Both the position numbers and the translations under genes were made by a program. The notes below the pieces were generated by a model. That model was given only the letters and a program-made list of their open reading frames with translations, was not told the origin of the DNA and ran no database searches. A stretch of DNA of 64,000 nucleotides from Tillandsia leiboldiana (lineage: Eukaryota > Streptophyta > Magnoliopsida > Poales > Bromeliaceae). Position 1 is the first letter of the stretch. Each line of letters begins with the position of its first letter. Positions 44,301 to 55,300 of the stretch are shown here, in pieces. The stretch lies in assembly GCA_029204045.2 (NCBI GenBank), contig JAQNDB010000526.1, forward strand, positions 1 through 64,000, read 5' to 3'.

Positions 44301-46018
44301 ACCGGGCCATCTGGAATAGCTACTGTTCCTTTTCCAACAATTTTGGAAGAACGACCGTCTCCGAAAACAACGAGTCCTCCGGAGATTTTCTCAAGATTTT
44401 GAAAACTATTTTTGTCACCGGTCATGTGACGGGAACACCCGCTATCCAGATACCAAGACGAACTATCATATGCATGCAAGGAAACATTGGTAACAAGACA
44501 AGGAAAGATTTCACCTTTGCGCACCCAAACCTTTTTGGAATGCGTCGGTAATGATCGTGAAGTTATATGCCTAGGTGAAAACGTCTTGTTAAAACGATTG
44601 CTGCTCCTTGATGAAGTCGTCTTGCGCGGTAAACTACCAAGGTTCTTTTCCTTCAATTGATTTGCAATTGATTTCCGAGGAATCACCTTTGTGGTAGTCA
44701 TTGCAAGAGGTGTTTGAGGTGAGCGTTTGACTCCCGTCTTGCAATATCTTCTTATGTGCCCTGAAACACCACAACGAAAACATACCTTAGATCTTGACGA
44801 TCCCAAAGAGGATGAAGTAGGTTTGTTGTCGTTGTTTGTCTTGAATTCCGGTGTCGGAGGAGGAGATACCGACTGAGGCACAAAGACTGTCCCACTCGAA
44901 CTTGGACTGTTTCCAGTTTGAGTGTACCCGAGGCCGAACCGATTTGTTTGACCAAGACCAAGAAGCCTATCCAACTTACTCCTTCCTGAAGAGAATCGCT
45001 GCAAGTCATCCTTGAGTTGGAAAATGGTCTTTGTCATTTCCAGGTTATCCTGTCGAGCCTCGTTGTAGAGCTTTGAGAAGTGATCCGCTTTATCCACCAG
45101 ATTTGTATGTTCCTTCTCAAAAAGCTCATTGGACTCTTGAAGAGAAACATTTACTTTTATCAGATTTTTCCTTTCCACTTCAAGAGCGTTTGAGAGAGAA
45201 GTTGCCCTTTTTGCTTCTTCTTCGAGATCATGCAATCTCCCTCTCAAACTCTTGTTTTGCTTAGCCACTTTCTTTGAATCCCTCAAAAGTCTGTGGTAGG
45301 CTAGAGCAAAATCTTCACCTTCCGAATCATCCGATTCGTTGTCCGTTGCAATCTTTTCAACAGTGGAGTTGGACAATGACTCGGACGTACTTCCCATAAA
45401 GCACATGAAGGGTGAAGATGTGGACGCGTGGAATGCCGTGGTGCTCTTTTCTTCATCACTTGAAGACGACTCATTTGACGTTGAGTTGTCATCCCAAGTG
45501 ACGACTTGCATCGCCTTCTTCTTTGCCGGATACTTGTTGGGACACTCCGTTGCAATGTGGCCGTAGCCTCGACATTTGAAGCATTGTAGTTGTCCCTCTG
45601 AACTTTTCTTATCCTTTGAGAAGTTCTCTTGCTTTCTTGACTTGTAACTTGAAGTACCATTGCCTTTGTTCGACTTTTCGAAGGATGGAGATTTACTTGA
45701 ATTACCCCTTCGAAAGTTGCGGCGAAACTTCCTTGTCAAGAGAGCGAGCTGCTTCTCAAATTCCTCCATAGATAGGTTCTCGTCATCGTCTGAGGAGGAT
45801 GTATCCGCGTCTTCTTCCTTAGTTGTTTTCAACGCATAACCTGAAGACTTAGAAGAGGATGCTTTTCCAGAAGAATTGTTAGTAGTAAATGTCATTTCAT
45901 AAGTTTGTAATGAACCAACCAATTCTTCTACACGTATTTCGTCCGGGTGTTTAATAGTTTCAATGGCTGTAACCTTTGGGCGAAATCGTTCAAGAAGAGT
46001 TCTTAAGATCTTTCTTAC
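41396..46018 (-). CDS. gag-pol: Sirevirus Gag-Pol polyprotein, main part (E7), split by E8
   Basis: An open frame of about 1540 codons, stop at 41396. Residue numbers count from the first codon after E8. Gag part: first knuckle CFKCRGYGHIATEC (148-161), a coiled-coil-like stretch (about 240-350), second knuckle CFRCGVSGHIRRYC (415-428). Protease: DSG at 527-529. Integrase: HHCC zinc site (H652, H657, C686, C689) and catalytic D717, D780, E816. RT: D1143 and YVDD at 1228-1231. RNase H: D1393, E1434, D1469, then the ADILTKPL end typical of Ty1/copia. No stop or frameshift and no missing catalytic residue. Protease, integrase, RT and RNase H would be cut from the polyprotein. The N-terminal 166 codons lie at 55716-56215, and the two parts are in frame across the E8 insertion. 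The GTG start at 46024 inside the E8 LTR is an artefact. Confidence 0.95.
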   Translation of the reverse strand, partial: VRKILRTLLERFRPKVTAIETIKHPDEIRVEELVGSLQTYEMTFTTNNSSGKASSSKSSGYALKTTKEEDADTSSSDDDENLSMEEFEKQLALLTRKFRRNFRRGNSSKSPSFEKSNKGNGTSSYKSRKQENFSKDKKSSEGQLQCFKCRGYGHIATECPNKYPAKKKAMQVVTWDDNSTSNESSSSDEEKSTTAFHASTSSPFMCFMGSTSESLSNSTVEKIATDNESDDSEGEDFALAYHRLLRDSKKVAKQNKSLRGRLHDLEEEAKRATSLSNALEVERKNLIKVNVSLQESNELFEKEHTNLVDKADHFSKLYNEARQDNLEMTKTIFQLKDDLQRFSSGRSKLDRLLGLGQTNRFGLGYTQTGNSPSSSGTVFVPQSVSPPPTPEFKTNNDNKPTSSSLGSSRSKVCFRCGVSGHIRRYCKTGVKRSPQTPLAMTTTKVIPRKSIANQLKEKNLGSLPRKTTSSRSSNRFNKTFSPRHITSRSLPTHSKKVWVRKGEIFPCLVTNVSLHAYDSSSWYLDSGCSRHMTGDKNSFQNLEKISGGLVVFGDGRSSKIVGKGTVAIPDGPVLNNLLFVDGLKTNLISISQLCDNGFSVNFSSVECVVTDKDHVFFLKGVRSENNCYVVPNKISEKCNLVSLINETIWHERLGHINFKELARISNKDVVKGVPKLLFKQNIVCGGCQKGKQSRTAHKNLNHVGTKRPLELLHMDLMGPTRQPSLGGKWYIFLMIDDFSRYSWVAFLKEKADTFDSFHEICLRIMIEKNEKIIRVRSDRGGEFVNSKFIDFCTSNGIKHEFSAPYTPQQNGVVERKNRVVQEMARVMLHSRNLPLHFWAEAVNTAIYVINRVYLRPGTLNTPYELWCGRKPNIKYFRIFGSRCYILRDRENLGKFDSRSDEGIFLGYSTNSRAYRVFNLESKTIVESINVKVDEAFHFGSGKSTLDISLDDDSPAIASSHNNTSNINDASNGSSSLSDVQESSHIPPSTPFQQTSRISKDHPESNIIGDPQEGVRTRRQLVCGFACYVSLIEPKNIDEALQDDYWIKAMQEELHQFERNKVWELTKPPKQHNMISTKWIFKNKKNEDGTIIRNKARLVAQGYSQVEGIDFDETFAPVARLESIRILFAIACHFKIKLFQMDVKSAFLNGFLNEEVYVAQPKGFVDHKQPNHVFRLKKALYGLKQAPRAWYERLTKHLLEKGYTRGGADRTIFVKHYQSNFIVAQIYVDDIVFGATRDNDASKFAETMESEFEMSMMGELTYFLGLQIKQNDEGIHLSQSKYAMELVKKFDLENSKDFPTPMGTSHKGLGSDSQSENVDEKLYRSMIGSLLYLTASRPDISFSVGICARYQSAPKEVHLKAVKRIIRYIKGSINFGIWYPMGTSLDIVGYSDADWAGSVDDRKSTSGACFYLGHCLVAWHSKKQNCIALSTAEAEYISAGSCSTQLIWMKSVLSDFRISASSVTILCDNTSAINISKNPVLHSRTKHIELRYHFLRELVDSNTLQLSYISTEDQLADILTKPLDQKRFIHLRKAIGMLSLK

Positions 46019-46985
46019 TGTCACGCCCCGGGGGTTTGTTTTAGCGGAAACGATTCACAAAAGTCAAGCGTTTGACGTATAAATTTTTTTGATAAAGGAG
46101 AACCCCTCTTCCCCGGCGCGTGCCCAGACCCGCCACACATACCGGATCACTCTGTAAACGGACGGAGCCTCCCCTGTATATGCCCGGCGTGGAGTTCAGT
46201 ACATATTCCGAACATACACATCCATTCAATCACAACAATTATTCATATACCACCAGCATTCTAATTCACTTAAAAACGTATGGCCGATCAATTTGGAAAG
46301 GATAAATCCACAGTTTTTAAAAGAGCGCCTACCCGGCGCTTTCATTTTGAAAACGAGTTTCGAAATCAGCATAAAACCACAAGGTTTTGAAAATGGTGCC
46401 TACCCGACACCCAAGTTTTGAAATCTATTTCGCAATCCATAAATCCACAGAGTTTTGCAACCAGTGCCCACACGAGACTTAGATTTTAAAAACGGTTTTC
46501 GCAATCTTTTCTTTGGCTTTTGCCCTTTTTCATTTCAAATGGCCAACAGAAATAAAAGGAAGAGTAACGCATAGGAGGATAAATAAATGCAACTCGTACC
46601 GACATCCACACCGACCCCACGAGGGTATTGAGAACCTCTCACATAACTACAACGTAAATGAAATGCAAGAATGAAAGAAGAAATACAGTCCAGGGTCCCC
46701 AGCGACCCAGCTGCTCCCGTCCCGTCCTCACCACCGCCTACATCTCCCCCCCGTCTGAACCCTGTCACGAAGTGGAAAGTCAGTGACGCAAAAATAGTAG
46801 AGCAGGAGAATATAATAAAACAAACCGTGAAGATAACCGGAGCAACCACCCTCTCAAAGAGGAAAGGCAACCTGTACACCTGTATCCTGTAATACCCGGA
46901 CACGTCGGACAACTAAACCGACGGCCCATACCGTACCTGCAGAAACCCGACCACGTCGGACAACTAAACCGACGGGTCGCATCGC

Positions 46986-47116
46986 ATGCACCTCGGCGCC
47001 TCAAACCCCACAACTAATAAGGGGCCCCACTACGTCACCTCGTGGGTATGCTCGCACCTCGGCGCCTCAAACCCCACAACTAATAAGGGGCCCCACTACG
47101 TCACCTCGTGGGTATA
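46986..47116. repeat. 65-bp direct duplication in LTR-B
   Basis: Two consecutive copies of the segment beginning cacctcggcgcctcaaaccc and ending in the ctcgtgggtat word. The same duplication is in the right LTR at about 53363-53493. Confidence 0.9.
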
Positions 47117-47229
47117 CACGAGTCATAGACCACTTTTCCGGAAAAGCGCACCCTTTGCGGTGGCCAAACCGCGGGTGCGCGTGCTGCAGCCTCGAGCAAA
47201 GTAACCATAACCGTTATCATGTCAGCATC

Positions 47230-47500
47230 ATAATGTATAAACAAGAGTAAACTGTAACCGCTATCATGTATAAACAAGAGTAAACTATAACCGCTATCAT
47301 GTATAAACAAGAGTAAACTGTAACCGCTATCATGTATAAACAAGAGTAAACTATAACCGCTATCATGTATAAACAAGAGTAAACTGTAACCGCTATCATG
47401 TATAAACAAGAGTAAACTATAACCGCTATCATGTATAAACAAGAGTAAACTGTAACCGCTATCATGTATAAACAAGGGTAAGCTATAACTGCTATCATGT
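47230..47500. repeat. 33-bp tandem repeat, about eight copies, alternating as a 66-bp unit
   Basis: The unit is taaccgctatcatgtata followed by aacaagagtaaact; alternate copies carry g or a before taacc, making a 66-bp higher-order repeat. It gives a spurious 11-residue repeat in translation. The right-LTR copy is at about 53607-53877. Confidence 0.95.
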
Positions 47501-49355
47501 ATAATCCAAAGAAAAACAGTAACACGTGTGCTCAAAAGTACCCCGCTAACATGTAATAACGAAAGTAAAATGACTGCCAAAGACCGACGCTAGACACCAA
47601 GGCAAAAGAACCCACTAACATGCATAAGCTATCACCCATCAATATTAAACCCCAGTACACTTAGAGTTGACCCCGTCCAACATGATAGAGTTAGATGCTA
47701 GGACAAAGAAAATAACAACCCACCTGAAACGTGAAGAAAGTGTGTGGGAACTTCAGTTAAGATGCTCCCACCTTGAGCCCGAAAAGAACTACAGTAAGAA
47801 GTATCGTTAATAACATCGTCGGGGTCAAAAACACTCAAAAACGGCGCGAAACGGGCTAAAAACGGAGCTTCTGGGCTCTTTGGCTGAAGGCTGGTGCACG
47901 GTCCAGGCGTGGACCGGGTTTACAGCGTCGGCGGTTGCGCCGCATGCGCCGGGTGCACGCAGGAAGCGTGCACCGCGCATCCTGGGCCGGGCCGGTGCAC
48001 GACACGAGCGTGCACCGGGCTCACGGACACAGGGGCCTGCGGTGAGCACCGGGTGCATGCCGTAGCGTGCACCGCACCCGAGCGGGCCGGACGGCGCACG
48101 AAAGCGTGCGCCGGGTCCGCGGCTCTGGCTGCCGATGCGTGCGCCGGGTGCACGCCTGGAGCGTGCACCGCGCACGGTGTGCAGCCCGGCGCACGGTTTC
48201 GTGCGCCGGGTCTGCACCTCCGAGGCTGCGGGGCGTGCACCGGGTGCACGCCGGGGCCTGTGGACCGCGGCCGTACGGACAGCACAGCGAGCCCTAGTTT
48301 TCGCGTTTTCTCTCCGTTTTCGCTCCCGTGCGACTCCGGCGACACCCCCGCGAACATGCTAGCGGCGGCGGCGGCCTCCCGTTTAACAACGGCGGCGGCG
48401 GCCTCCCGTTCGGCAACACGCCTCGCACGCAACACGAAAAGAAAGAGAATCTTATACCGAAAAAGATAACCAGGAAGACCCGAACCGTTTACCTTGTTTT
48501 CGCCGGTGAGGGAGGAAGGAAGAGGATCGTCCCGCTCTCGTTCGCCGGGTTCCGCAGGGCGTGCGATCGTCCTTCCTTCTCCTCGTCTCCGTCTCGGTTC
48601 CTCACGCCCTCGGTTGAAAAGAGAGGAAATATGGATTGGGGTTTTATTTTCCCCTTCCCTTTCTTAACAGGGCCGCCTTAAACCCTAGCCGTCAAGGGAA
48701 AAACCTAAATTAACCGAAATCAAAACCGACGGCTAAAATTGTCCCGAAAAGCGTGTCAATCGCTCGCACGGATCCCGGAGCACCCTGAAAGGGGCCTAAA
48801 CTTCAAAAATTTATTCTGGGAGATCCGGGAGTCGGAATTCGAATCCGATCGCGTCTCCGTTCACCGTTTTGCGAGCTCTAACACCAAAAATTATCCGCAA
48901 GTCCCGACAACCAGCCCAGAATTTCTCGAATTTCAACCCCTCCTTAATCAACTGAAAACATTCGGTTAGGACCCAAGATGGAAAACCGGAAGGTCGAAGT
49001 ATCCCCACATAAATAAAATAACCCAGTGCCATAAACCGATGAGAATTCCGATCACAGCAGGTTCCCCGTCCAATCGCCTCGAAGAACGTGCCGGCCACTT
49101 AACACGGATTCCGATGCGCCACTCAAAGGCAAACGCTTTGACCCCCATTTCGGGAGATCCGTAAATCGGAATCCGAATCCGTTCGCTTTGCCGCCCTCCG
49201 TTCTTCGAGCTCAATCGCAGAAAAATACTGGCGGCCCCGGTCAGTCCATTGCAGAAAACGGTGGAAACTTTACCTATCAGTCCCGTCAACATAAAAGGGA
49301 GGTACACAAGGGCAAGGGAACGCCAGGACTCTACATCACTCACCACTAAAAAAAA

Positions 49356-49373
49356 AGTTTCGTCCTCGAAACT
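49356..49373 (-). other. AGTTTCG hairpin near the E8 3' LTR
   Basis: Perfect inverted repeat AGTTTCG-TCCT-CGAAACT, identical to the one beside the E4 purine tract. Confidence 0.8.
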
Positions 49374-50412
49374 TAATCCTGGTCCGCGACGCATAAAACT
49401 GAGTAGCACTCCTCCATCTTTGACTCCCGTTCCTAAGTCGCTTCGCGTTCTTCTTGGTTGTTCCACAGCGCCTTCCCATAGGGGATCGCCCGGTTGCGCA
49501 ATCCTTTTTGTCCTCTCGTGCTAAGGTTCGCACCGGTGTTCCGTCGGAGCTCGGGTCCTCTCTAGGCTCAAAGGCAGTGACCATCCGTCACCCAAAATCA
49601 AGTAAGCAGGTTCAGAGCACCTCTTCGAGAATCCGTCTTATTCGCTTGGGCTGTCCGCCGGTCTGGGGGGTGACACGCCGTGCTGAAGTGTGGTTTAGTC
49701 TCTAGAGCTCGTTGCAGACTTGCCAAAGGTTCGACACCAGCCGAGTGTCTCTAGTCCACCAAAATTTCTGCTTGAGGTCCTCGTACATCTTCATGTCACC
49801 TGGATGCGCTGCAGAGGGAGCGCCGTGCGCCTCTGACAGTAACTCCTTCTTCAATACTAGCAGTTCGGGCACGCAAGTCCGCCCTCGAAAACGTATTGCG
49901 TTGTTCGCACTCGCCGAAAAGTCGCTTGCGTGGTCCGGGGGTCTTGTTTCGAATAAGCTGTATCCGTACGCCTGTTATTCTGACCCTCCAAGATTTCTCT
50001 AACAGGGTTGGCTTGATCATTAAGGACAATAGGTCGCGCGACGGTACCGGTCCTGCTGAGTACTCGCGCTCATCGATTTCCTCCCCGATTTGACCCTTCT
50101 TGCTCAAAACATCCGCTCATAATCCCCGTGATTCCCGTCGCTGACACGATGTGCCCCGAGAGTCCATTTCGCGAAGTCATAACTCGCATCTCTTAAACTT
50201 AGCGACCAGCTCCTGGTCCCTGAAATTCTTGCAGTTGGTTAAAGAGGTCGTCAGTCCTGGGTCGTTCTTCACTGTAACCTTGCTTATCTTCCAGGGAGAT
50301 CTTGTCTCATACGCGCTGCAGGTGTGAGTCGGTCTGTTGTCCTTCCCGGAGTGGTATTGAATCGTCAAGTCGTAATCCTTCAGTAACTCTAGCTACCACC
50401 TCCGCCGCAGGT

Positions 50413-50670
50413 TTAATTCCTTTTGGGTAAAAAAATGTACTTAAGACTTTGGTGATCCGAGAAGACGTTACAGCGGACTCCAAAGAGGTAGCGCCTCCAC
50501 AATTTTAAAACGAAGTCCATTATGGCCAGTTCTAAGTCGCGTATCGGGTAGTTCTTTTCGTAATCCTTCAATCGCCTGGAAGCATGGGCTATTACTTTTC
50601 CCCTTTTCTGGTCAACCGGTTTAAAGGGGCAGCAATCTTCGTGAAACCTTCGACGAAGCGTCTGTAACAT
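50413..50670 (-). pseudogene. Ty3/gypsy RNase H fragment (E8)
   Basis: Contains VIAHASRRLKDYEKNYPIRD, then LELAIMDFVLKLWRRYLFG and VFSDHQSLKYIF, the central and C-terminal RNase H motifs of gypsy elements (Y-A-S-R-L, E-L-A, D-H-Q-S-L). The N-terminal catalytic part is deleted; the fragment is joined to upstream sequence out of context. Confidence 0.85.
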
Positions 50671-50680
50671 CCGGCCAGGC

Positions 50681-51153
50681 CTAGGGACTACGGACCTCTG
50701 TCACCGTCGTCGGCAGTTGCCAGTCGACCACTGATTCCACTTCCTTGGGGTCCACGGCGATTCCCTTCGCCGAGGTCACTTGCCCTAGGAAACCCACTTC
50801 GCGTAGCCAGAATTCACACTTCTTGAGTTTAGCGAACAACTTCTGCTCTCTAAGAGTCTGGAGAATCATTCGCAAACGGTCCTCGTGCTCCTCGTCGGTG
50901 GGTGAATAGATCAGGATGTCGTCGAGGGTCGGGTAACTAAGTCCACCGATGCTAAGTAGGCCACACACCCACCCTCTACCAACCTTCTGGCCCGTGCCGC
51001 TGAGATGACCGCCGGGAAGGAGATGCTCTTGCCCGCCATATACTCATGCTCAGGAAAGCCCGGTTCTTGTAGTCGCACCTGTCGTTTCTCACAGTCAGAC
51101 TTGGGCGTACTGTCACTGGGGGCCCGTAACTGGCGCTGGGTTGCAGGGTGCAT
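50681..51153 (-). pseudogene. Ty3/gypsy protease-linker and RT C-terminal fragment (E8)
   Basis: The right part (50911-51153) encodes KSISFPAVISAARARRLVEG and GCVAYLASVDL, like the linker after gypsy protease. It is joined near 50935 to the RT palm end LDDILIYSPTDEEHEDRL and on to KCEFWLREVGFLGQVTSAKG, typical of plant chromovirus RT. About 250 residues between these two points are missing, including most of the RT fingers; the Y/FxDD motif is altered to LDD. Confidence 0.85.
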
Positions 51154-51461
51154 GGAAGAAACAACTTACCAGCCGAGGCCTGTTTCGGCTTGGTCCGAAG
51201 AGGACAGCTATGAAGGGCCTCGGAGGTAAGGGAGGAAAAAGGAAAGAAGTCGTGGGTAAAGCCGAACAGTCTTCCGTGGGTGTTCGCCCCCCCCCCCCCC
51301 CCAAACGCGTGTGGGAGTCGAAACGGTCGAGGAAACCGAAAGGTAAAACAAAAGGCACAAGGTTCGCAAAGGTCAAACAGGGGCGGGTTGCTCCGACCCG
51401 GGGGGGTACTCCTATCTAGGAAGAGGAAAGGAAAAAGTAAAACAAATAAAAAAGGTACTTG

Positions 51462-52202
51462 TCATTCCCCAATTTGGGACGTCGCGTCGTCCGCCAGGGC
51501 GGCCGGGGAGGTCCGCCCGCAACCCTTGGGCCAGCGACGTATGGCGTGGCGGGGTGGGGATCCCGTGTTGTTGGGGTTCATCGCGCGTGGGCCCTCCGGT
51601 CGGTCCCTATGCCGGTCGGGGGCCGCGGCATTCTCTCGTCTCTCCGATTGCGGTGCCGGGGGTCTAGTGGTAGCCGGCTTCAGAGGGCACTCGTAACGCG
51701 TGTGGCCCGGCCTGCCGCATCGGAAACAGTGTCCGTCCCGCCATGGGCAACTCGTCACGGGGTGCGCGTCGCCACATATGACGCACGGCTTCGGTGGCCC
51801 AAGTCCTTCCTTCGTCGTCTGCCCAAGGTTCTGCCCGGTTCTCGGGCGTTTGTTCGCCCGGCCCTTCCGATAGGGGTCCTCTGCCGGACGGGGGTAAGGG
51901 TATTCCTGCCGGGCGCACTCTAGCTCGGGATGCCCGGCCAGGTTAACCGCCTCCTGGAAGGTGGGAGGGCCCATCTGTGGCATCCCGCGAGGGGCGACGT
52001 CTCTGGTGCCGCATCGGAAGTGATCGACGCCCTCGAGCTCCCGTATCAGTATGCTCAGGTGCTCCGCGAGGGTCAGTAGTTGCCCAGCCACGTCGCGCAG
52101 CCGGTTGCGGAGCAGGCGATTTGCTTCGTCGGCGATGTCCATTTCCGTCGTCAGTTGCTCGCTGCGTCTGACCTCTATCCGTACACACACAACAAGAGTC
52201 AA
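51462..52202 (-). pseudogene. gag: Ty3/gypsy Gag remnant with two zinc knuckles (E8)
   Basis: 246 open codons. Residues 140-152 form a C-x2-C-x3-H-x4-C knuckle and 159-172 a classical one (CFRCGRPGHTRYEC). The N-terminal part is short and the capsid core expected before FQEAVNLAGHPEL is missing, so it looks internally deleted. The true start is uncertain. It would not make a working capsid. Confidence 0.75.
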
Positions 52203-52374
52203 CTTTAGACTTTACTTACAAAACAACGAACCCCTTAGCGAGAGAAAGGACTCAGACTCTTCCCCCCCTTCGATCACTCGCGTTCTACCTTCCTATGCCC
52301 TACCCATTTCATTCACCTGTAGGCAAGTGAGGTATCCCCACGGATGTCGGCACTAACTGTTGTGATTGAAAGAA

Positions 52375-52388
52375 CCTCTCTGATACCA
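52375..52388 (-). other. Primer-binding site of E8 (initiator Met-tRNA)
   Basis: The reverse complement is TGGTATCAGAGAGG, seven bases from the right LTR at 52396. Confidence 0.9.
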
Positions 52389-52395
52389 TTTAATC

Positions 52396-55300
52396 TGTCA
52401 CGCCCCGGGGGTTTGTTTTAGCGGAAACGATTCACAAAAGTCAAGCGTTTGACGTATAAATTTTTTTGATAAAGGAGAACCCCTCTTCCCCGGCGCGTGC
52501 CCAGACCCGCCACACATACAGGATCACTCTGTAAACGGACGGAGCCTCCCCTGTATATGCCCGGCGTGGAGTTCAGTACATATTCCAAACATACACATCC
52601 ATTCAATCACAACAATTATTCATATACCACCAGCATTCTAATTCACTTAAAAACGTATGGCCGATCAATTTGGAAAGGATAAATCCATAGTTTTTAAAAG
52701 AGCGCCTACCCGGCGCTTTCGTTTTGAAAACGAGTTTCGAAATCAGCATAAAACCACAAGGTTTTGAAAATGGTGCCTACCCGACACCCAAGTTTTGAAA
52801 TCCATTTCGCAATCCATAAATCCACAGAGTTTTGTAACCAGTGCCCACACGACACTTAGATTTTAAAAACGGTTTTCGCAATCTTTTCTTTGGCTTTTGC
52901 CCTTTTTCATTTCAAATGGCCAACAGAAATAAAAGGAAGAGTAACGCATAGGAGGATAAATAAATGCAACTCGTACCGACATCCACACCGACCCCACGAG
53001 GGTATCGAGAACCTCTCACATAACTACAACGTAAATGAAATGCAAGAATGAAAGAAGAAATACAGTCCAGGGTCCCCAGCGACCCAGCTGCTCCCGTCCC
53101 GTCCTCACCACCGCCTACATCTCCCCCCCGTCTGAACCCTGTCACGAAGTGGAAAGTCAGTGACGCAAAAATAGTAGAGCAGGAGAATATAATAAAACAA
53201 ACCGTGAAGATAACCGGAGCAACCACCCTCTCAAAGAGGAAAGGCAACCTGTACACCTGTATCCTGTAATACCCGGACACGTCGGACAACTAAACCGACG
53301 GCCCATACCGTACCTGCAGAAACCCGACCACGTCGGACAACTAAACCGACGGGTCGCATCGCACGCACCTCGGCGCCTCAAACCCCACAACTAATAAGGG
53401 GCCCCACTACGTCACCTCGTGGGTATGCTCGCACCTCGGCGCCTCAAAGCCCACAACTAATAAGGGGCCCCACTACGTCACCTCGTGGGTATACACGAGT
53501 CATAGACCACTTTTCCGGAAAAGCGCACCCTTTGCGGTGGCCAAACTGCGGGTGCGCGTGCTGCAGCCTCGAGCAAAGTAACCATAACCGTTATCATGTC
53601 AGCATCATAATGTATAAACAAGAGTAAACTGTAACCGCTATCATGTATAAACAAGAGTAAACTATAACCGCTATCATGTATAAACAAGAGTAAACTGTAA
53701 CCGCTATCATGTATAAACAAGAGTAAACTATAACCGCTATCATGTATAAACAAGAGTAAACTGTAACCGCTATCATGTATAAACAAGAGTAAACTATAAC
53801 CGCTATCATGTATAAACAAGAGTAAACTGTAACCGCTATCATGTATAAACAAGGGTAAGCTATAACTGCTATCATGTATAATCCAAAGAAGAACGGTAAC
53901 ACGTGTGCTCAAAAGTACCCCGCTAACATGTAATAACGAAAGTAAAATGACTGCCAAAGACCGACGCTAGACACCAAGGCAAAACAACCCACTAACATGC
54001 ATAAGCTATCACCCATCAATATTAAACCCCAGTACACTTAGAGTTGACCCCGTCCAACATGATAGAGTTAGATGCTAGGACAAAGAAAATAACAACCCAC
54101 CTGAAACGTGAAGAAAGTGTGTGGGAACTTCAGTTAAGATGCTCCCACCTTGAGCTCGAAAAGAACTACAGTAAGAAGTATCGTTAATAACATCGTCGGG
54201 GTCAAAAACACTCAAAAACGGCGCGAAACGGGCTAAAAACGGAGCTTCTGGGCTCTTTGGCTGAAGGCTGGTGCACGGTCCAGGCGTGGACCGGGTTTAC
54301 AGCGTCGGCGGTTGCGCCGCATGCGCCGGGTGCACGCAGGAAGCGTGCACCGCGCATCCTGGGCCGGGCCGGTGCACGACACGAGCGTGCACCGGGCTCA
54401 CGGACACAGGGGCCTGCGGTGAGCACCGGGTGCATGCCGTAGCGTGCACCGCACCCGAGCGGGCCGGGCCGGCGCACGAAAGCGTACGCCGGGTCCGCGG
54501 CTCTGGCTGCCGATGCGTGCGCCGGGTGCACGCCTGGAGCGTGCACCGCGCACGGTGTGCAGCCCGGCGCACGGTTTCGTGCGCCGGGTCTGCACCTCCG
54601 AGGCTGCGGGGCGTGCACCGGGTGCACGCCGGGGCCTGTGGACCGCGGCCGTACGGACAGCACAGCGAGCCCTAGTTTTCGCGTTTTCTCTCCGTTTTCG
54701 CTCCCGTGCGACTCCGGCGACGCCCCCGCGAACATGCTAGCGGCGGCGGCGGCCTCCCGTTTAACAACGGCGGCGGCGGCCTCCCGTTCGGCAACACGCC
54801 TCGCACGCAACACGAAAAGAAAGAGAATCTTATACCGAAAAAGATAACCAGGAAGACCCGAACCGTTTACCTTGTTTTCGCCGGTGAGGGAGGAAGGAAG
54901 AGGATCGTCCTGCTCTCGTTCGCCGGGTTCCGCAGGGCGTGCGATCGTCCTTCCTTCTCCTCGTCTCCGTCTCGGTTCCTCACGCCCTCGGTTGAAAAGA
55001 GAGGAAATATGGATTGGGGTTTTATTTTCCCCTTCCCTTTCTTAACAGGGCCGCCTTAAACCCTAGCCGTCAAGGGAAAAACCCTAAATTAACCGAAATC
55101 AAAACCGACGGCTAAGATTGTCCCGAAAAGCGTGTCAATCGCTCGCACGGATCCCGGAGCACCCTGAAAGGGGCCTAAACTTCAAAAATTTATTCTGGGA
55201 GATCCGGGAGTCGGAATTCGAATCCGATCGCGTCTCCGTTCACCGTTTTGCGAGCTCTAACACCAAAAATTATCCGCAAGTCCCGACAACCAGCCCAGAA

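Larger units (their letters stand above)
46019..49335 (-). repeat. E8 left (3') LTR, 3317 bp (LTR-B type)
   Basis: Begins TGTCACGCCCCGGGGG, ends ..aggactctaca. Contains three degenerate repeats around aaaaccacaaggttttg (46300-46510), a 65-bp duplication (46986-47116), a 33-bp array (47230-47500), a GTGCAC-rich GC block (47887-48262), a doubled cggcggcggcctcccgtt segment (48360-48410) and a donor-like site near 48488. Confidence 0.95.
49336..52395 (-). other. E8 internal region, remnants of a gypsy gag-pol
   Basis: 3.06 kb, against about 4.5-5 kb expected for such elements. It keeps a primer site at 52375-52388 and a conserved AGTTTCG hairpin at 49356-49373, but the purine tract beside the 3' LTR is reduced to an A/T-rich run. 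A run of 16 C lies at 51287-51302. The coding remnants are listed separately. Further decayed pieces: integrase zinc-domain-like KMYEDLKQKFWW near 49750-49800 and a chromodomain-linker-like segment (VRTLAREDKKDC..) near 49440-49550 (weak). Confidence 0.8.

Noticed and set aside
46019..46024. Gag-pol start at 46024
   Set aside because: The GTG lies in the E8 LTR; the real Gag N terminus is at 55716-56215.
47217..47525. Membrane-protein-like repeat ORFs (minus strand)
   Set aside because: Translation of the 33-bp tandem repeat in several frames; the repeat period is a multiple of three.
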